Positions 1-8,505 of a stretch of 64,000 nucleotides of DNA are shown piece after piece; position 1 is the first letter of the stretch; each line of letters begins with the position of its first letter. The translations under genes and the position numbers were made by a program. The notes beneath the pieces were generated by a model. It was not told the DNA's origin, searched no databases, and was given only the letters and a program-made list of their open reading frames with translations. The stretch comes from Thermoleophilaceae bacterium (GTDB taxonomy: Bacteria > Actinomycetota > Thermoleophilia > Solirubrobacterales > Thermoleophilaceae), in assembly GCA_016929195.1 (NCBI GenBank), contig JAFGJG010000024.1, positions 1 to 64,000 on the forward strand, written 5' to 3'.

Positions 1-1
1 G

Positions 2-436
2 ATGAGGATCTCGGTGGCCGCCGACGAGCGCACGGGCGTCGCGGAGGTCGTGGTCGAGGAGCTGCGCAAGCGAGGGCACGAGCCGATCCTCCACGGCGCG
101 CTCGCGCCCGAGGAGCGCGACGACTGGGCCTGGGCCAGCGAGGCGGCGGCCCGCGACGTGGCCGAGGGCCGCGCCGACCAGGGGATCGTCTGCTGCTGGA
201 CCGGCACCGGCGCGTCGATCGCCGCCAACAAGGTGGCCGGCATCCGCGCCGCGCTCTGCGCCGACGCCGAGACCGCGCGTGGCGCGCGGCGCTGGAACGA
301 CGCCAACGTGCTGGCGCTGTCCCTGCGCACGACGAGCGAGCCGCTGCTCACGGAGATCCTGGACGGCTGGTTCGAGGGCCGCCCGAGCGGGGACGACGAC
401 GACGTGGCGAACGTGCGCCACCTCTCCGAGATCTAG
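2..436 (+). CDS. RpiB/LacA/LacB-family sugar-phosphate isomerase
   Basis: 144 residues, about the family length. RpiB-type enzymes interconvert aldose and ketose phosphates (ribose-5-P/ribulose-5-P in the pentose phosphate pathway). The family signature is clear: a phosphate-binding GTG-A-SIAANK segment at residues 68-77 just after Cys64-Cys65, and an RRWNDANVLALS helix near residue 100. The GTG loop is slightly shorter than in canonical RpiB (GTGIGMSIAANK), so the true substrate may be another sugar phosphate. The ATG is the second base of the window, so upstream signals and a longer start cannot be judged. Its stop overlaps that of the convergent MFS gene by 4 bp. Confidence 0.85.
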   Translation: MRISVAADERTGVAEVVVEELRKRGHEPILHGALAPEERDDWAWASEAAARDVAEGRADQGIVCCWTGTGASIAANKVAGIRAALCADAETARGARRWNDANVLALSLRTTSEPLLTEILDGWFEGRPSGDDDDVANVRHLSEI

Positions 437-1662
437 GCCGGGATCCTGGTGTCCGGCAGCGGCTCGGACTCCGGGTCGCGGACCCCGGGGATGAACAGCA
501 GCCCGCCCGCGAGCGCTCCCAGCACGCCGGCGCCGATCAGCGTGGCCTCGGTGCCGATCAGCTCCGCGATCGGCCCCGTCAGCGCGAACGAGACGGGGAT
601 CAGCCCCGCCGAGACGAACCAGTCGAGGCTCGACACGCGGCCGAGCATCTCCGACGGCACGCGCGTCTGCATCAGCGCGTTCCACACGATCATCCCGACC
701 GTGTTGAGGGCGAAGCCGACGAAGGAGAACACGAACAGCTGCCAGGGCGCCCCGGCGATCGCGAACCCGGCGGTCGTGAGCGAGCTGAGCGCCCATGCGA
801 CGTACATCGCGGTCACGTGGCGGCGCGGGGCGCCGAAGCGGCTCATGAGGAGAGCCACCGTGATCCCGCCGAGGCCGCCCGCGGACATGATCGCCCCGAA
901 GGTCGCGGCCCCGCCGCCGAAGTCGTTGCGGATCAGGTACGGCACGAGCACCTCGAACGGCCCGTAGCTCACGAGCAGGAACATCGCCGCGCTCGCGAGC
1001 GTCGCCCACAGCCACGGCCGCGCCCGCACGAACGCGAAGCCCTCGCGCAGCTCCGCCCACGCCGACGCTCCCACTCGCCCCACTCCGGGCTGCGGCGACA
1101 TGAAGCTGACGGCGAGCGCCGAGGCCGCGAACGTCGCCGCGTCGACGACCAGGGCCGCCCCCACGTCCAGCCCGGCGATCAGGAAGCCGCCGAGCGCCGG
1201 GCCGGCGAAGCGCAGGCCCACGGGCTCCATCAGCTCCTTGAGGGCGCTCGCCTGGAGGATGTCCTCCTGGGGCACGACGTCGGGCACGATGGCCGTGAAG
1301 GCCGGGGCGAACAGCGCGTCACCCACCCCGTAGATCACGACCAGCGCGACCACGTGCCAGAGCTCGATCGACCCGGCCAGGGCCAGCGCGGCCAGGCCGC
1401 CGACCGCCACGACGCGCAGGACGTCCGCGACGATCATGAGGAGGCGGCGGTCGTAGCGGTCGCTCAGCACGCCGGCGCCGAGCAGCGTCAGGACCATGGG
1501 CAGCGTCCAGGCCACGCCCACCAGGCCGAGCGCGCCGGGCGAGTTCGAGATGTCGTAGACGAGCCACGCGATCGCGACGAGGTAGATCCCGTCGCCGATC
1601 AGCGATACGGCCTGCCCGGTCCAGAGCAGGCGGAAGTCACGATGCCGGAGGGGCCGCAGCAT
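433..1662 (-). CDS. MFS transporter, drug/metabolite exporter type
   Basis: 409 residues with about 12 hydrophobic segments. The N-terminus (HRDFRLLWTGQAVSLIGDG) is typical of MFS_3-type exporters of actinobacteria, and the loop between helices 2 and 3 carries the MFS motif A variant GVLSDRYDRRLLM. It probably exports a small molecule by proton antiport across the inner membrane; the substrate cannot be read from sequence. It converges with the isomerase gene and is not visibly part of an operon. Confidence 0.85.
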   Translation of the reverse strand: MLRPLRHRDFRLLWTGQAVSLIGDGIYLVAIAWLVYDISNSPGALGLVGVAWTLPMVLTLLGAGVLSDRYDRRLLMIVADVLRVVAVGGLAALALAGSIELWHVVALVVIYGVGDALFAPAFTAIVPDVVPQEDILQASALKELMEPVGLRFAGPALGGFLIAGLDVGAALVVDAATFAASALAVSFMSPQPGVGRVGASAWAELREGFAFVRARPWLWATLASAAMFLLVSYGPFEVLVPYLIRNDFGGGAATFGAIMSAGGLGGITVALLMSRFGAPRRHVTAMYVAWALSSLTTAGFAIAGAPWQLFVFSFVGFALNTVGMIVWNALMQTRVPSEMLGRVSSLDWFVSAGLIPVSFALTGPIAELIGTEATLIGAGVLGALAGGLLFIPGVRDPESEPLPDTRIPA

Positions 1663-1689
1663 GCGACCTTCCAGCCTAGGCGGCCGGGG

Positions 1690-2796
1690 CTACTCGAAGC
1701 CGAGCGGCAGCTGTGCGGAGAGCCCGTGGAGACGGCCCTTGCGGGCGAGCGCGCTGAACCGGCCCGGCAGCGCCAGGCGCACCCGCACGGTGGCCTGCCC
1801 CCGCCGGTTCGTGCGTGCGCTGAACCCGGCGAAGCTCACCCTCGCGCCGCGCACCGGACGGCCGTGCCGGCGAACGCTCACGCCGACCGCGCCGCGGCCG
1901 CCCTCGTACGTCCACCCGCCGAGCCTCACCTTCAGGCCCTGCCTGCCCGGGCGCCGGACGAAATGGAGCAGTGCGCTCGTCGGCGGATACGTCAGCCGGC
2001 AGTCGTCGATCGGCGAGAGCAGCCAGTGGAGGTCGCCGCCGAGCGTGCGGATGTCGTCGAGCCCCTCGGCCTCGCCGCACATCTCGGTCTCGAACTCGAG
2101 CCGGCGCTTGCCGGTCTTCGTGTCGACGGACCAGATCTGGTAGCGCTCGCCCTCGCCCGCCAGCAGCAGCCTGCCGCCCACGAAGACCGCCCCGGTGATG
2201 CCGGACGGCGGCACGGCGCCGATGAGCCTCCGGACCGAGCGGATCGGCCCGCGACCCGCCCGCACGTCGCTCGCGCGGTAGGCCAGCAGGTCGTCGCCGC
2301 TGCTCGTCCAGATCAGCTTCCCGCCGGGCGAGGCCTCGGCCCACATCGCCTTCGGGATCTCCGCCGGGTCGAGCTTCACGTAGTAGCGCCACGCGAGCGT
2401 GCGCGGATCGGCCACCCCGAAAGACCCGGTGCCGCAGGTGTTGCCCTGACCGGGGGTGTAGCACTCGAGCGGCAGGATCACGCGGCCGCCCTCCGCCCGG
2501 TCCCAGGTCGGGTCGCCGATGTGGTTGTAGCCCTCCGACGCGAGCACCCCGGCCGGGATGGCCTGCGGCACGCCCGCGGTCTGCCCGAGCGAAGGCGTCG
2601 TCCTCCAGAGGCCCTGGAAGAGGCCCGTGAACCAGACCGCCGAGCCGCTCGGGCTGGACGTGAGCCCCTGGAAGTAGTCGTTGGGGACGGAGCTCGCCCC
2701 GGTGACGATCCAGCGGCCGGGATCCCCGGCGCTCGCTGCCGCCGGCACCGCGGCGAGCGCCGCGAGGACCGCGAGCAGCAGCGACGCGCGCCTCAC
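1690..2796 (-). CDS. secreted hypothetical protein, beta-propeller-like
   Basis: 368 residues. There is a clear signal peptide (MRRASLLLAVLAALAAVPAAASA, cleaved after about residue 23). The middle is rich in Gly/Trp/Asp and has repeated strand-like blocks (SAVWFTGL, GKLIWTSSGDD, GGRLLLAGEG, GGDLHWLLSP), suggesting a WD40/YVTN-like propeller. A C-terminal Arg-rich all-beta segment follows (about residues 285-368). It has no catalytic motif I recognise. It lies 4 bp downstream of the cupredoxin gene's stop on the same strand and may be co-transcribed with it. Function unknown. Confidence 0.7.
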   Translation of the reverse strand: MRRASLLLAVLAALAAVPAAASAGDPGRWIVTGASSVPNDYFQGLTSSPSGSAVWFTGLFQGLWRTTPSLGQTAGVPQAIPAGVLASEGYNHIGDPTWDRAEGGRVILPLECYTPGQGNTCGTGSFGVADPRTLAWRYYVKLDPAEIPKAMWAEASPGGKLIWTSSGDDLLAYRASDVRAGRGPIRSVRRLIGAVPPSGITGAVFVGGRLLLAGEGERYQIWSVDTKTGKRRLEFETEMCGEAEGLDDIRTLGGDLHWLLSPIDDCRLTYPPTSALLHFVRRPGRQGLKVRLGGWTYEGGRGAVGVSVRRHGRPVRGARVSFAGFSARTNRRGQATVRVRLALPGRFSALARKGRLHGLSAQLPLGFE

Positions 2797-2800
2797 GGCG

Positions 2801-3397
2801 TCAGCCGACGCCGGCGGTCGCCTTCTTGGTCGTCTTCCTGTCGAAGGCGTCCTGCGCCGTGACCGTCGTCTTGTAGGTGCCCGCCTTGAGCTTCTTGACG
2901 GTGAGGGTGCGCTTGCCCTTCTTGAGGGACTTCGTGACGCTCTTCTTCTTCGGGCCCTTGACCGAGAGCGTGACCTTCGCGTCCTCCTTCAGCGTGAGCG
3001 CGACCTTCACGCTCGACGCGCCGCCGCTGACCGCCGCCTTCGTGAAGGACTTCGCGACCGCGTCCTTGCCGACGGTGATGACGCCCTTCATGAAGTCCTC
3101 GTGGGGGCGGCAGAAGTACTGGTACTTGCCGGGCTTGTCGAACGTGTGCGCGAACGTCCCGCCATCGGCCTTCAGCCCCGAGTCGAACTTGTCCGGCTGC
3201 CCCTTGTAGCTCGTGGCCGTGTGCTCGACGGAGTCGGGGAAGGTCCACGTGACCGTGTCGCCGACGGCTATCGACGTGCTCTTCGGCGCGAACTCATAGT
3301 CCTTCGTCGTGTCGACCGTCTTGTCCTCGGCGACGGCGGGGGCCGCGAGGGCGAGGGCGGAGATCAGGGCTGGGGCAATCAGGCGGGTCTGTCGCAT
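2801..3397 (-). CDS. secreted cupredoxin (plastocyanin/azurin-like)
   Basis: 198 residues from the ATG at 3397, chosen because it starts a good signal peptide (MRQTRLIAPALISALALAAP, about 23 residues); the frame stays open further upstream only because of high GC. Residues 25-110 are a blue-copper domain with candidate ligands His59 (SVEHTAT), Cys96, His99 and Met103 (YFCRPHEDFM). A Lys/Thr-rich C-terminal beta domain follows. Cupredoxins carry single electrons or bind copper outside the membrane. It is divergent from the phosphotransferase gene across about 60 bp. Confidence 0.85.
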   Translation of the reverse strand: MRQTRLIAPALISALALAAPAVAEDKTVDTTKDYEFAPKSTSIAVGDTVTWTFPDSVEHTATSYKGQPDKFDSGLKADGGTFAHTFDKPGKYQYFCRPHEDFMKGVITVGKDAVAKSFTKAAVSGGASSVKVALTLKEDAKVTLSVKGPKKKSVTKSLKKGKRTLTVKKLKAGTYKTTVTAQDAFDRKTTKKATAGVG

Positions 3398-3458
3398 CGG
3401 CGGAACATTAGACACACGCTGCCCGCGATCGATTCGGTGCCCGTAGGATGCGCGCCCG

Positions 3459-4544
3459 ATGGCCGTGCCGGACCTCGTGGACACACAGCGGGAGGCCGCG
3501 TCGATGGAGCTCGCGCCGCTGCTGGTGCGCGAGCCGCTCGAGGCGTTCCTCGACGAGCACGGCCTCGGCTCCGGCCGGCTGGAGGCCGAGCGCATCGGCG
3601 AGGGGCACTCGAACATCACGTTCCTGATCCGGCGCGGTGACGCGCGCGCGGTGCTCCGCCGCCCTCCGCGTCCCCCGCTGCCGCCGTCGGCGCACGACGT
3701 GCTGCGCGAGGCGCGGCTCTTGCGCGCGCTCGAGGACACCCCGGCCCGCGCGCCGCGCGTGCTCGCCGTGTGCGACGACGAATCGCTCCTCGGCGTGCCG
3801 TTCTACGTGATGGAGGAGAAGGTCGGAACGGTCATCACCACCGCGGTCCCGCCCGCGCTCGACGACCCGGCCGGGCGAGCGGGCATCGCGAGCGACCTGA
3901 TCTCGGCCCTCGCGGAGGTGCACGCCGTCGACTGGCGGGCCGCCGGGCTCGAGGGCTTCGGCAAGCCGAGCGGCTACTGCGAGCGCCAGCTGCGCCGCTT
4001 CAACGGCCTCTGGGAGGTGAACAAGACGCGCGAGGTGCCGCGCGTCCAGCAGGTCGCCGAGTGGCTCGCCTCGAACCTTCCCGAGTCGCCCGAGGCGACG
4101 ATCGTCCACGGCGACTACCGGCTCGGCAACACGATGGTGGCCGACGACCCACCGGCGCGGCTCGTCGCGATCTTCGACTGGGAGCTCGCCACGATCGGCG
4201 ACCCGCTCGCCGACGTGGGCTACCTCACCGTGAGCTGGACCGAGCACGACGACCCCTCGGACACCATGTTCAGCAGGATGTCCGCCGTGACCCGCCAGGA
4301 GGGCTTCCCCACGCGCGACGAGCTGATCGCGCTCTACGAGGACGCGACCGGCCGCTCGGTCTCGAACCTGCGCTGGTACCAGACGCTCGCGATCTGGAAG
4401 GCCGCGGTGTTCATGGAGGGCAACTACAAGCGCTCGCTCGCCGGCACCACCGACGACCCGTACCTGAAGCTGTTCGACGAGGGCGTGCCGGCGCTGGCCG
4501 AGGCGGCGTGGGCCGCCGCGAACGCTCCGGCGCCCGGCTCGTGA
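3459..4544 (+). CDS. APH/choline-kinase-fold phosphotransferase
   Basis: 361 residues. It has the aminoglycoside-phosphotransferase fold: a Gly-rich loop (IGEGHSNITFLI), the catalytic-loop Brenner motif VHGDYRLGNTM with Asp as base, and IFDWELATIGDPLADVGYL carrying the metal-binding Asp. Its closest named relatives are the ACAD10/FadE36-type phosphotransferases associated with acyl-CoA metabolism rather than antibiotic-resistance enzymes. The substrate is unknown. Its stop overlaps the GTG of the next gene, so translation is probably coupled to the HAD hydrolase; kinase-like and HAD domains also occur fused in ACAD10, which supports a joint role. Confidence 0.85.
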   Translation: MAVPDLVDTQREAASMELAPLLVREPLEAFLDEHGLGSGRLEAERIGEGHSNITFLIRRGDARAVLRRPPRPPLPPSAHDVLREARLLRALEDTPARAPRVLAVCDDESLLGVPFYVMEEKVGTVITTAVPPALDDPAGRAGIASDLISALAEVHAVDWRAAGLEGFGKPSGYCERQLRRFNGLWEVNKTREVPRVQQVAEWLASNLPESPEATIVHGDYRLGNTMVADDPPARLVAIFDWELATIGDPLADVGYLTVSWTEHDDPSDTMFSRMSAVTRQEGFPTRDELIALYEDATGRSVSNLRWYQTLAIWKAAVFMEGNYKRSLAGTTDDPYLKLFDEGVPALAEAAWAAANAPAPGS

Positions 4545-5146
4545 AAGGCCTGCTCGTCGACTTCGGCGGGGTGCTCACCACCAACGTCTTCGATTCCTTC
4601 CGCGCGTTCTGCGTGAGCGAGGGGCTCGACCGCGACGCGATGGGGAGGCTGTTCCGCCACGAACCCGAGGCCCTGCGACTGGTGCGCGGGCTCGAGACCG
4701 CGGCGATCACCGAGGACGAGTTCGGGGAGCGCTTCGGCGAGCTGCTCGGCGTCGAGGAGCGTGTGGGCCTGGTGGAGCGCATGTTCGCGGGCATCGAGCC
4801 CGACGACGCGATGCTCGGCGCGCTGCGCGCTGCGCGCGCCGCCGAAATCCGCACGGGGCTGATCTCGAACTCGATGGGCGCGGGGCGCTACGACCGCGAC
4901 AGCTTTCCGGAGCTGTTCGACGGCGTCGTGATCTCGGGAGACGTCGGGCTTCACAAACCTCAGCCCGAGATCTTCCTGCTCGGATGTGAGAGGGTCGGGC
5001 TCGACCCGGGAGAGTGCGTGTTCGTGGACGACCTGAAGGAGAACTGCGCCGGTGCGGAGGCCGTGGGGATGACGGCGATGCTGCACCGGGGCGCCGAGAC
5101 GACGATCCCGGAGCTCGAGCGGCTGCTGGGGACCGGGCTCTCGTGA
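4541..5146 (+). CDS. HAD-superfamily hydrolase
   Basis: 201 residues from GTG 4541, which overlaps the preceding stop (GTGA). HAD motifs are in order: I, LLVDFGGVLTTN; II, LISNS; III, Lys in GLHKPQPEIF; IV, CVFVDDLKENC. In motif I the second catalytic Asp is replaced by Gly (DFGG), as in the epoxide-hydrolase N-terminal and ACAD10-type HADs, so phosphatase activity may be weak or altered. It is translationally coupled on both sides, to the phosphotransferase and to the secreted glycosidase. Confidence 0.85.
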   Translation: MKGLLVDFGGVLTTNVFDSFRAFCVSEGLDRDAMGRLFRHEPEALRLVRGLETAAITEDEFGERFGELLGVEERVGLVERMFAGIEPDDAMLGALRAARAAEIRTGLISNSMGAGRYDRDSFPELFDGVVISGDVGLHKPQPEIFLLGCERVGLDPGECVFVDDLKENCAGAEAVGMTAMLHRGAETTIPELERLLGTGLS

Positions 5147-6159
5147 AGCTGCGCCTGGCCCTGATCGTCGTCCTGGCCATCGCGCTGCTCGCCCCCGCCG
5201 GCGCCCGCGCGGCGGCCTTCCTGCCGCCAGGGAACAAGGTCTTCTGGGGCGGCATCGGCGGCTACGAGAAGTCGAACATCCGCGACTTCACGAAGCAGTC
5301 GGGCAAGCACCCGGCCGTCTACGGGTTCTTCGTGAAGATGAAGGCGGGCAAATCCGACCTTCACTGGCTCGGCTTCCGCTTCGAGTACGCGGCCGCGCTG
5401 AAGTCGCGCGTGATGCTGAACGTGGAGCCGGCCGGGAAGAGCATGGGCTCGATCGCGCGCGGCGGAGCCGACGGCTGGCTCACCGCGATGACGCGCTTCC
5501 TGACCCAGTACGACCAGGTCACCTACCTGCGGCTCTGGTCGGAGATGAACAACGCGGTGAACCCCTACTCGCCCTACGACCTGAGCGGGCGCTCGCGCGG
5601 CCCCGACTACAGCGCGAGCGCCTTCAAGCAGGCGTGGCGGCGGGCGGCGATCGTGCTGCGGGGCGGCTCGGTGGCGAAGATGAACCGGAGACTCAGGCGC
5701 CTGCGGCTGCCGAAGGTGAAGACGGGCGCCGACACTCTGCCGAAGCCCAAGGTGTCGCTCTTCTGGGTGCCGCTGTCGTTCGGCAACCCCGAGTCGGAGC
5801 GCCTCCACCCGAAGCACTTCTGGCCCGGCGCCGGCTACGTCGACTGGGTCGGCACGACCTGGTACTCGCCGCACCCGAACTCGGGCGCGATGTCGAGCTT
5901 CTACAACTACCCGAAGTGGCGCCGCAAGCCGTTCGCGTTCGCCGAATGGGGCGTGTGGGGCGCCGAGTCGCCCGGCTTCGTCCACCAGTTCTTCGGCTTC
6001 CTGAAGTCCCACCCGCGCGTGCGGATGGCGATCTACTACCAGTCGGCCACGCTGAAGTCCGAGTTCCGGCTCTCGACGCACCCGCGCTCCCGCGCCGCGC
6101 TGCGCCAGCGGACCGACTGGTCGCGGCTCACGGGCCTGGCGCCCGAGTTCGGCGGCTGA
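5143..6159 (+). CDS. secreted TIM-barrel glycoside hydrolase-like protein
   Basis: 338 residues from GTG 5143, overlapping the HAD stop. It begins with a signal peptide (LRLALIVVLAIALLAPAGARA). Two Glu motifs look like the acid/base and nucleophile of clan GH-A enzymes such as GH26: YLRLWSEMNNAVNP on one strand and KPFAFAEWGVWG near the C-terminus, with WVGTTWYSPHPN between. It probably acts on an extracellular polysaccharide. Coupling to intracellular phosphotransferase and HAD genes is odd for a secreted enzyme and may be positional only. GH assignment is by motif; the subfamily is not certain. Confidence 0.7.
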   Translation: MKLRLALIVVLAIALLAPAGARAAAFLPPGNKVFWGGIGGYEKSNIRDFTKQSGKHPAVYGFFVKMKAGKSDLHWLGFRFEYAAALKSRVMLNVEPAGKSMGSIARGGADGWLTAMTRFLTQYDQVTYLRLWSEMNNAVNPYSPYDLSGRSRGPDYSASAFKQAWRRAAIVLRGGSVAKMNRRLRRLRLPKVKTGADTLPKPKVSLFWVPLSFGNPESERLHPKHFWPGAGYVDWVGTTWYSPHPNSGAMSSFYNYPKWRRKPFAFAEWGVWGAESPGFVHQFFGFLKSHPRVRMAIYYQSATLKSEFRLSTHPRSRAALRQRTDWSRLTGLAPEFGG

Positions 6160-6215
6160 TCGCGGCCGCCTGACGCGAACCGGCGGCCGTCGCCGTAGGG
6201 GCAGTCTGGACTTTC

Positions 6216-6251
6216 GGTTGCATAACAACCACCAGGCAAGATTGCCTCTGG
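6216..6251. terminator. hairpins between convergent genes
   Basis: Two inverted repeats lie between the glycosidase stop and the convergent coiled-coil gene: GGTTG/CAACC with loop CATAA (6216-6230), and AGGCAA/TTGCCT with a 2-base centre (6234-6247, with outer CC/GG at 6232-6251). The location suits a bidirectional terminator, but there is no clear T-tract. Confidence 0.4.
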
Positions 6252-6258
6252 CGGGAAG

Positions 6259-6525
6259 CTAGATCCCGGGGATGCGGTCCCGGAGCTCCCGGATCTCGGC
6301 GTGCAGGGCCTCGATCGTCGCCTTGACCGCCTGAACGTCGGCGCGCAGTCGCACGATCTCGGCCGACAGCTCGTCCTCGACGGTGGGCAGCACCCGGACG
6401 GACTCGAGCAGGTCGTTCAGGTCGCCCTCGCGCTCGGTCAGCCGGCGCACGCCCTCCGCCAGGGTGTGGAGGTCGTCGAGGGCGCGCAGGGCGAGCTTGG
6501 GCGGGACGGAGAGGGCGTCGAGCAC
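6259..6525 (-). CDS. small coiled-coil protein
   Basis: 88 residues. After a short helix (residues 1-30) the sequence has heptad-like Leu/Val/Ile spacing (ESVRVLPTVEDELSAEIVRL, then VKATIEALHAEIRELRDRI), so a parallel coiled coil is likely. There is no signal peptide or catalytic motif. It is divergent from the HAD gene only a few bases away. Function unknown; it may be a scaffold or cell-envelope adaptor. Confidence 0.6.
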   Translation of the reverse strand: MLDALSVPPKLALRALDDLHTLAEGVRRLTEREGDLNDLLESVRVLPTVEDELSAEIVRLRADVQAVKATIEALHAEIRELRDRIPGI

Positions 6526-6533
6526 GACGCGGA

Positions 6534-7223
6534 GTGTGCCACGCTCGAAGCGTGCTCCTCGTGCTCTGGGACATCGACGGGACGCTCGTGGACGGCGCGG
6601 GCCACGGCCGACACGCCTTCGACGACGCGTACCGGGCCGTCACCGGCCGCGAGCCGGCCGGCCAGGTCCAGATGGCCGGAAGGACCGACCGCATGATCGC
6701 GATGTCGATGCTCGATGGCGACGACACCGCGGTCACCCCGATGCTCGCAGAGCTGGAGCGCGCCCTGGCCGAGCGCGAGGAGCGGATCCGCGCGGAGGGC
6801 CGCGCGCTCCCGGGAGCGGAGGCGGCGCTGCAGGCGCTCGCGAGCCGCGAGGGCACGGTCCAGTCGCTCCTCACCGGCAACCTGGCCGCCAACGCGGCCC
6901 TGAAGCTCGGCGCCTTCGGCCTCCAGCGCTGGCTCGACCTCGAGGTGGGCGGGTACGGCTCCGACCCGCACGAGCGGCGCTCCGATCTCGTGGCGGTGGC
7001 CCGCGACCGGGCGGCGGCGAAGTACTCGCCCGCGGTCGACACGGTGCTGGTCGGCGACACCCCGCTCGACGTGAGCGCGGCACACGAGGCCGGCGCCCGG
7101 GCCGTGGCCGTGGCGAGCGGGCCCTATGGCGTGGACGAGCTGCGCGCGGCCGGCGCGGACAGCGTGCTGCCCGGGCTCGCCGACACCGCGCAGGTGCTGG
7201 CCGCGGTCACGCGCGCCACTTGA
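6534..7223 (+). CDS. HAD-superfamily phosphatase (phosphoglycolate-phosphatase-like)
   Basis: 229 residues from GTG 6534; GTG 6552, which starts directly before the first strand (LLVLWDIDGTLVD), is equally possible and would give 223. Complete HAD motifs are visible: DIDGT with both catalytic Asp, LLTGN, the motif III Lys/Arg region, and VLVGDTPLDVSAA. The helical cap between motifs I and II (residues about 20-90) makes it a C1-type phosphatase of the Gph/PGMB group. It likely hydrolyses a small phosphate ester in the cytoplasm. It converges with the thioredoxin-like gene, overlapping it by 17 bp. Confidence 0.85.
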   Translation: MCHARSVLLVLWDIDGTLVDGAGHGRHAFDDAYRAVTGREPAGQVQMAGRTDRMIAMSMLDGDDTAVTPMLAELERALAEREERIRAEGRALPGAEAALQALASREGTVQSLLTGNLAANAALKLGAFGLQRWLDLEVGGYGSDPHERRSDLVAVARDRAAAKYSPAVDTVLVGDTPLDVSAAHEAGARAVAVASGPYGVDELRAAGADSVLPGLADTAQVLAAVTRAT

Positions 7224-7731
7224 CGCTGCAGCCGACCGGCTCGGTCTCGGGCCGGTCCGGCTCCCCGCCGGCCAGGATGGCGTCCAGCGCCTCGCGCAGC
7301 CAGGCGGCGTTCTGCGACGCGTCCATGTGGTCCGCGTCGGCGGCACCGCGATAGCGCAGCCTGCCCTCGCCGTCGAAGACGAACACGTCGGGCGTGGTCC
7401 TGGCGCCGAGCTCGCGCGCGGCCTCCTGGCTCTCGTCGCGCAGGTAGGGAACCGGCCACCCGCCGTCCCCGCGCACGCGCTCCCGCATCGCCTCGTACGA
7501 GTCGGCCGGGTAGCGCTCGGCGTCGTTCGGGTTCACGAGCAGGAAGCGTGCGCGGCCCGCGTAGTCGCCGGCCGCGTCGAGCAGACGGTCGTGCCAGGCG
7601 AGCGCATACGGGCAGTGGTTGCAGGTGAAGACGACGACGCTCGGCGTCCCGCTCGCGTGGAGGGCGTGCTCCTCGCCTTCGGTGTCCGGCAGCGCGATGT
7701 CGGGTGCGGGCTCACCGAGGGCGATGCTCAT
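7207..7731 (-). CDS. AhpC/TSA-like thioredoxin-fold protein
   Basis: 174 residues, no signal peptide. It has an AhpC/TSA-type N-terminus (APDIALPDTEGEEHAL), then VVVFTCNHCPYA, a Cys-x-x-Cys redox motif typical of a conserved bacterial family of thioredoxin-fold proteins, and later the cis-Pro loop (TTPDVFVFD). It probably works as a cytoplasmic thiol oxidoreductase or peroxiredoxin-like protein. It follows the next gene upstream with a 4-bp overlap, so the two are one transcription unit with the cyclophilin and helicase genes. Confidence 0.8.
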   Translation of the reverse strand: MSIALGEPAPDIALPDTEGEEHALHASGTPSVVVFTCNHCPYALAWHDRLLDAAGDYAGRARFLLVNPNDAERYPADSYEAMRERVRGDGGWPVPYLRDESQEAARELGARTTPDVFVFDGEGRLRYRGAADADHMDASQNAAWLREALDAILAGGEPDRPETEPVGCSVKWRA

Positions 7732-8054
7732 GCGGTTCTCTCCTTGACTCGTCTCAGCCTCTCACGCAGCTCCTCCGGATCCGGCACCGGCGAGATCCTG
7801 CCGTCACGCAGGCGGTAGACACGGCAGGTCAGCCCGAGCGGCTCGCCCGGCCCTGGCGGCGACACGTCCTCGCCGTCGATCCTGATGGTGGGCGAGCCGG
7901 GGAAGCCGGCCTCCTCGGCCTCCGTCTCCGTGGCTATGTGCCGGACCTCGAGGGCCTCCTCCGGGATGCCCTCTTCGCGGAGCGCCTCACGCAGGTCGGC
8001 GAGCGCCTGCGGGTGCGAGGGGCAGCCCTCCCACCACAGGAGCTCAACCCTCAT
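7728..8054 (-). CDS. small thioredoxin-fold protein
   Basis: 108 residues. It begins with a beta strand and [14 protein letters not shown], resembling small thioredoxin-like proteins annotated near alkylmercury-lyase or glutaredoxin families, but with only one Cys in the active-site position (GCPS), so it would act as a monothiol. A cis-Pro segment ([12 protein letters not shown]) is present. It overlaps the cyclophilin stop and the next thioredoxin-like start (4 bp). Confidence 0.7.
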   Translation of the reverse strand: MRVELLWWEGCPSHPQALADLREALREEGIPEEALEVRHIATETEAEEAGFPGSPTIRIDGEDVSPPGPGEPLGLTCRVYRLRDGRISPVPDPEELRERLRRVKERTA

Positions 8055-8505
8055 GCACCTCCACCCGCTCGATGCGGGCGTCCTCGACCGGGCGGTCCTG
8101 GGCGCCGGTCTCGAGGCCCTCGATGGCGTCCACCGCCTCCATGCCGGAGCTGACCTGGCCGAACACGGTGTGCTTGCCGTCGAGCCACGGCGCCGCGCCG
8201 GTCGTGACGATGAAGAACTGGCTGCCGTTCGTGTCAGGCCCCCGGTTGGCCATCGCGAGGGCGCCGCGCTCGATCTTGTGGTCGTTGATCTCGTCCTCGA
8301 ACTCGTAGCCCGGGCCGCCGGTGCCGGTGCCGTGCGGGCAGCCGCCCTGGATCATGAAGTCCTTGATGACGCGGTGGAACACGAGCCCGTCGTAGTAGCC
8401 GTCGCTCGACAGCTTCACGAAGTTGTCGACCGTCTTCGGCGCGTCCTCGTCGAACAGATCCAGCTCGATCGGGCCGTGGTTCGTGTGCATCGTCGCCTTG
8501 CTCAT
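8044..8505 (-). CDS. peptidyl-prolyl cis-trans isomerase, cyclophilin type
   Basis: 153 residues from ATG 8505; the ATG overlaps the TGA of the helicase gene (8502-8505). It is a cytoplasmic cyclophilin that catalyses proline isomerisation in protein folding. Active-site residues are visible in [13 protein letters not shown] (catalytic Arg and Phe/Met/Gln) and in [15 protein letters not shown], with [12 protein letters not shown] after it. It is shorter than secreted PPIases and has no signal peptide. Coupling to the RNA helicase is notable. Confidence 0.93.
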   Translation of the reverse strand: MSKATMHTNHGPIELDLFDEDAPKTVDNFVKLSSDGYYDGLVFHRVIKDFMIQGGCPHGTGTGGPGYEFEDEINDHKIERGALAMANRGPDTNGSQFFIVTTGAAPWLDGKHTVFGQVSSGMEAVDAIEGLETGAQDRPVEDARIERVEVHEG

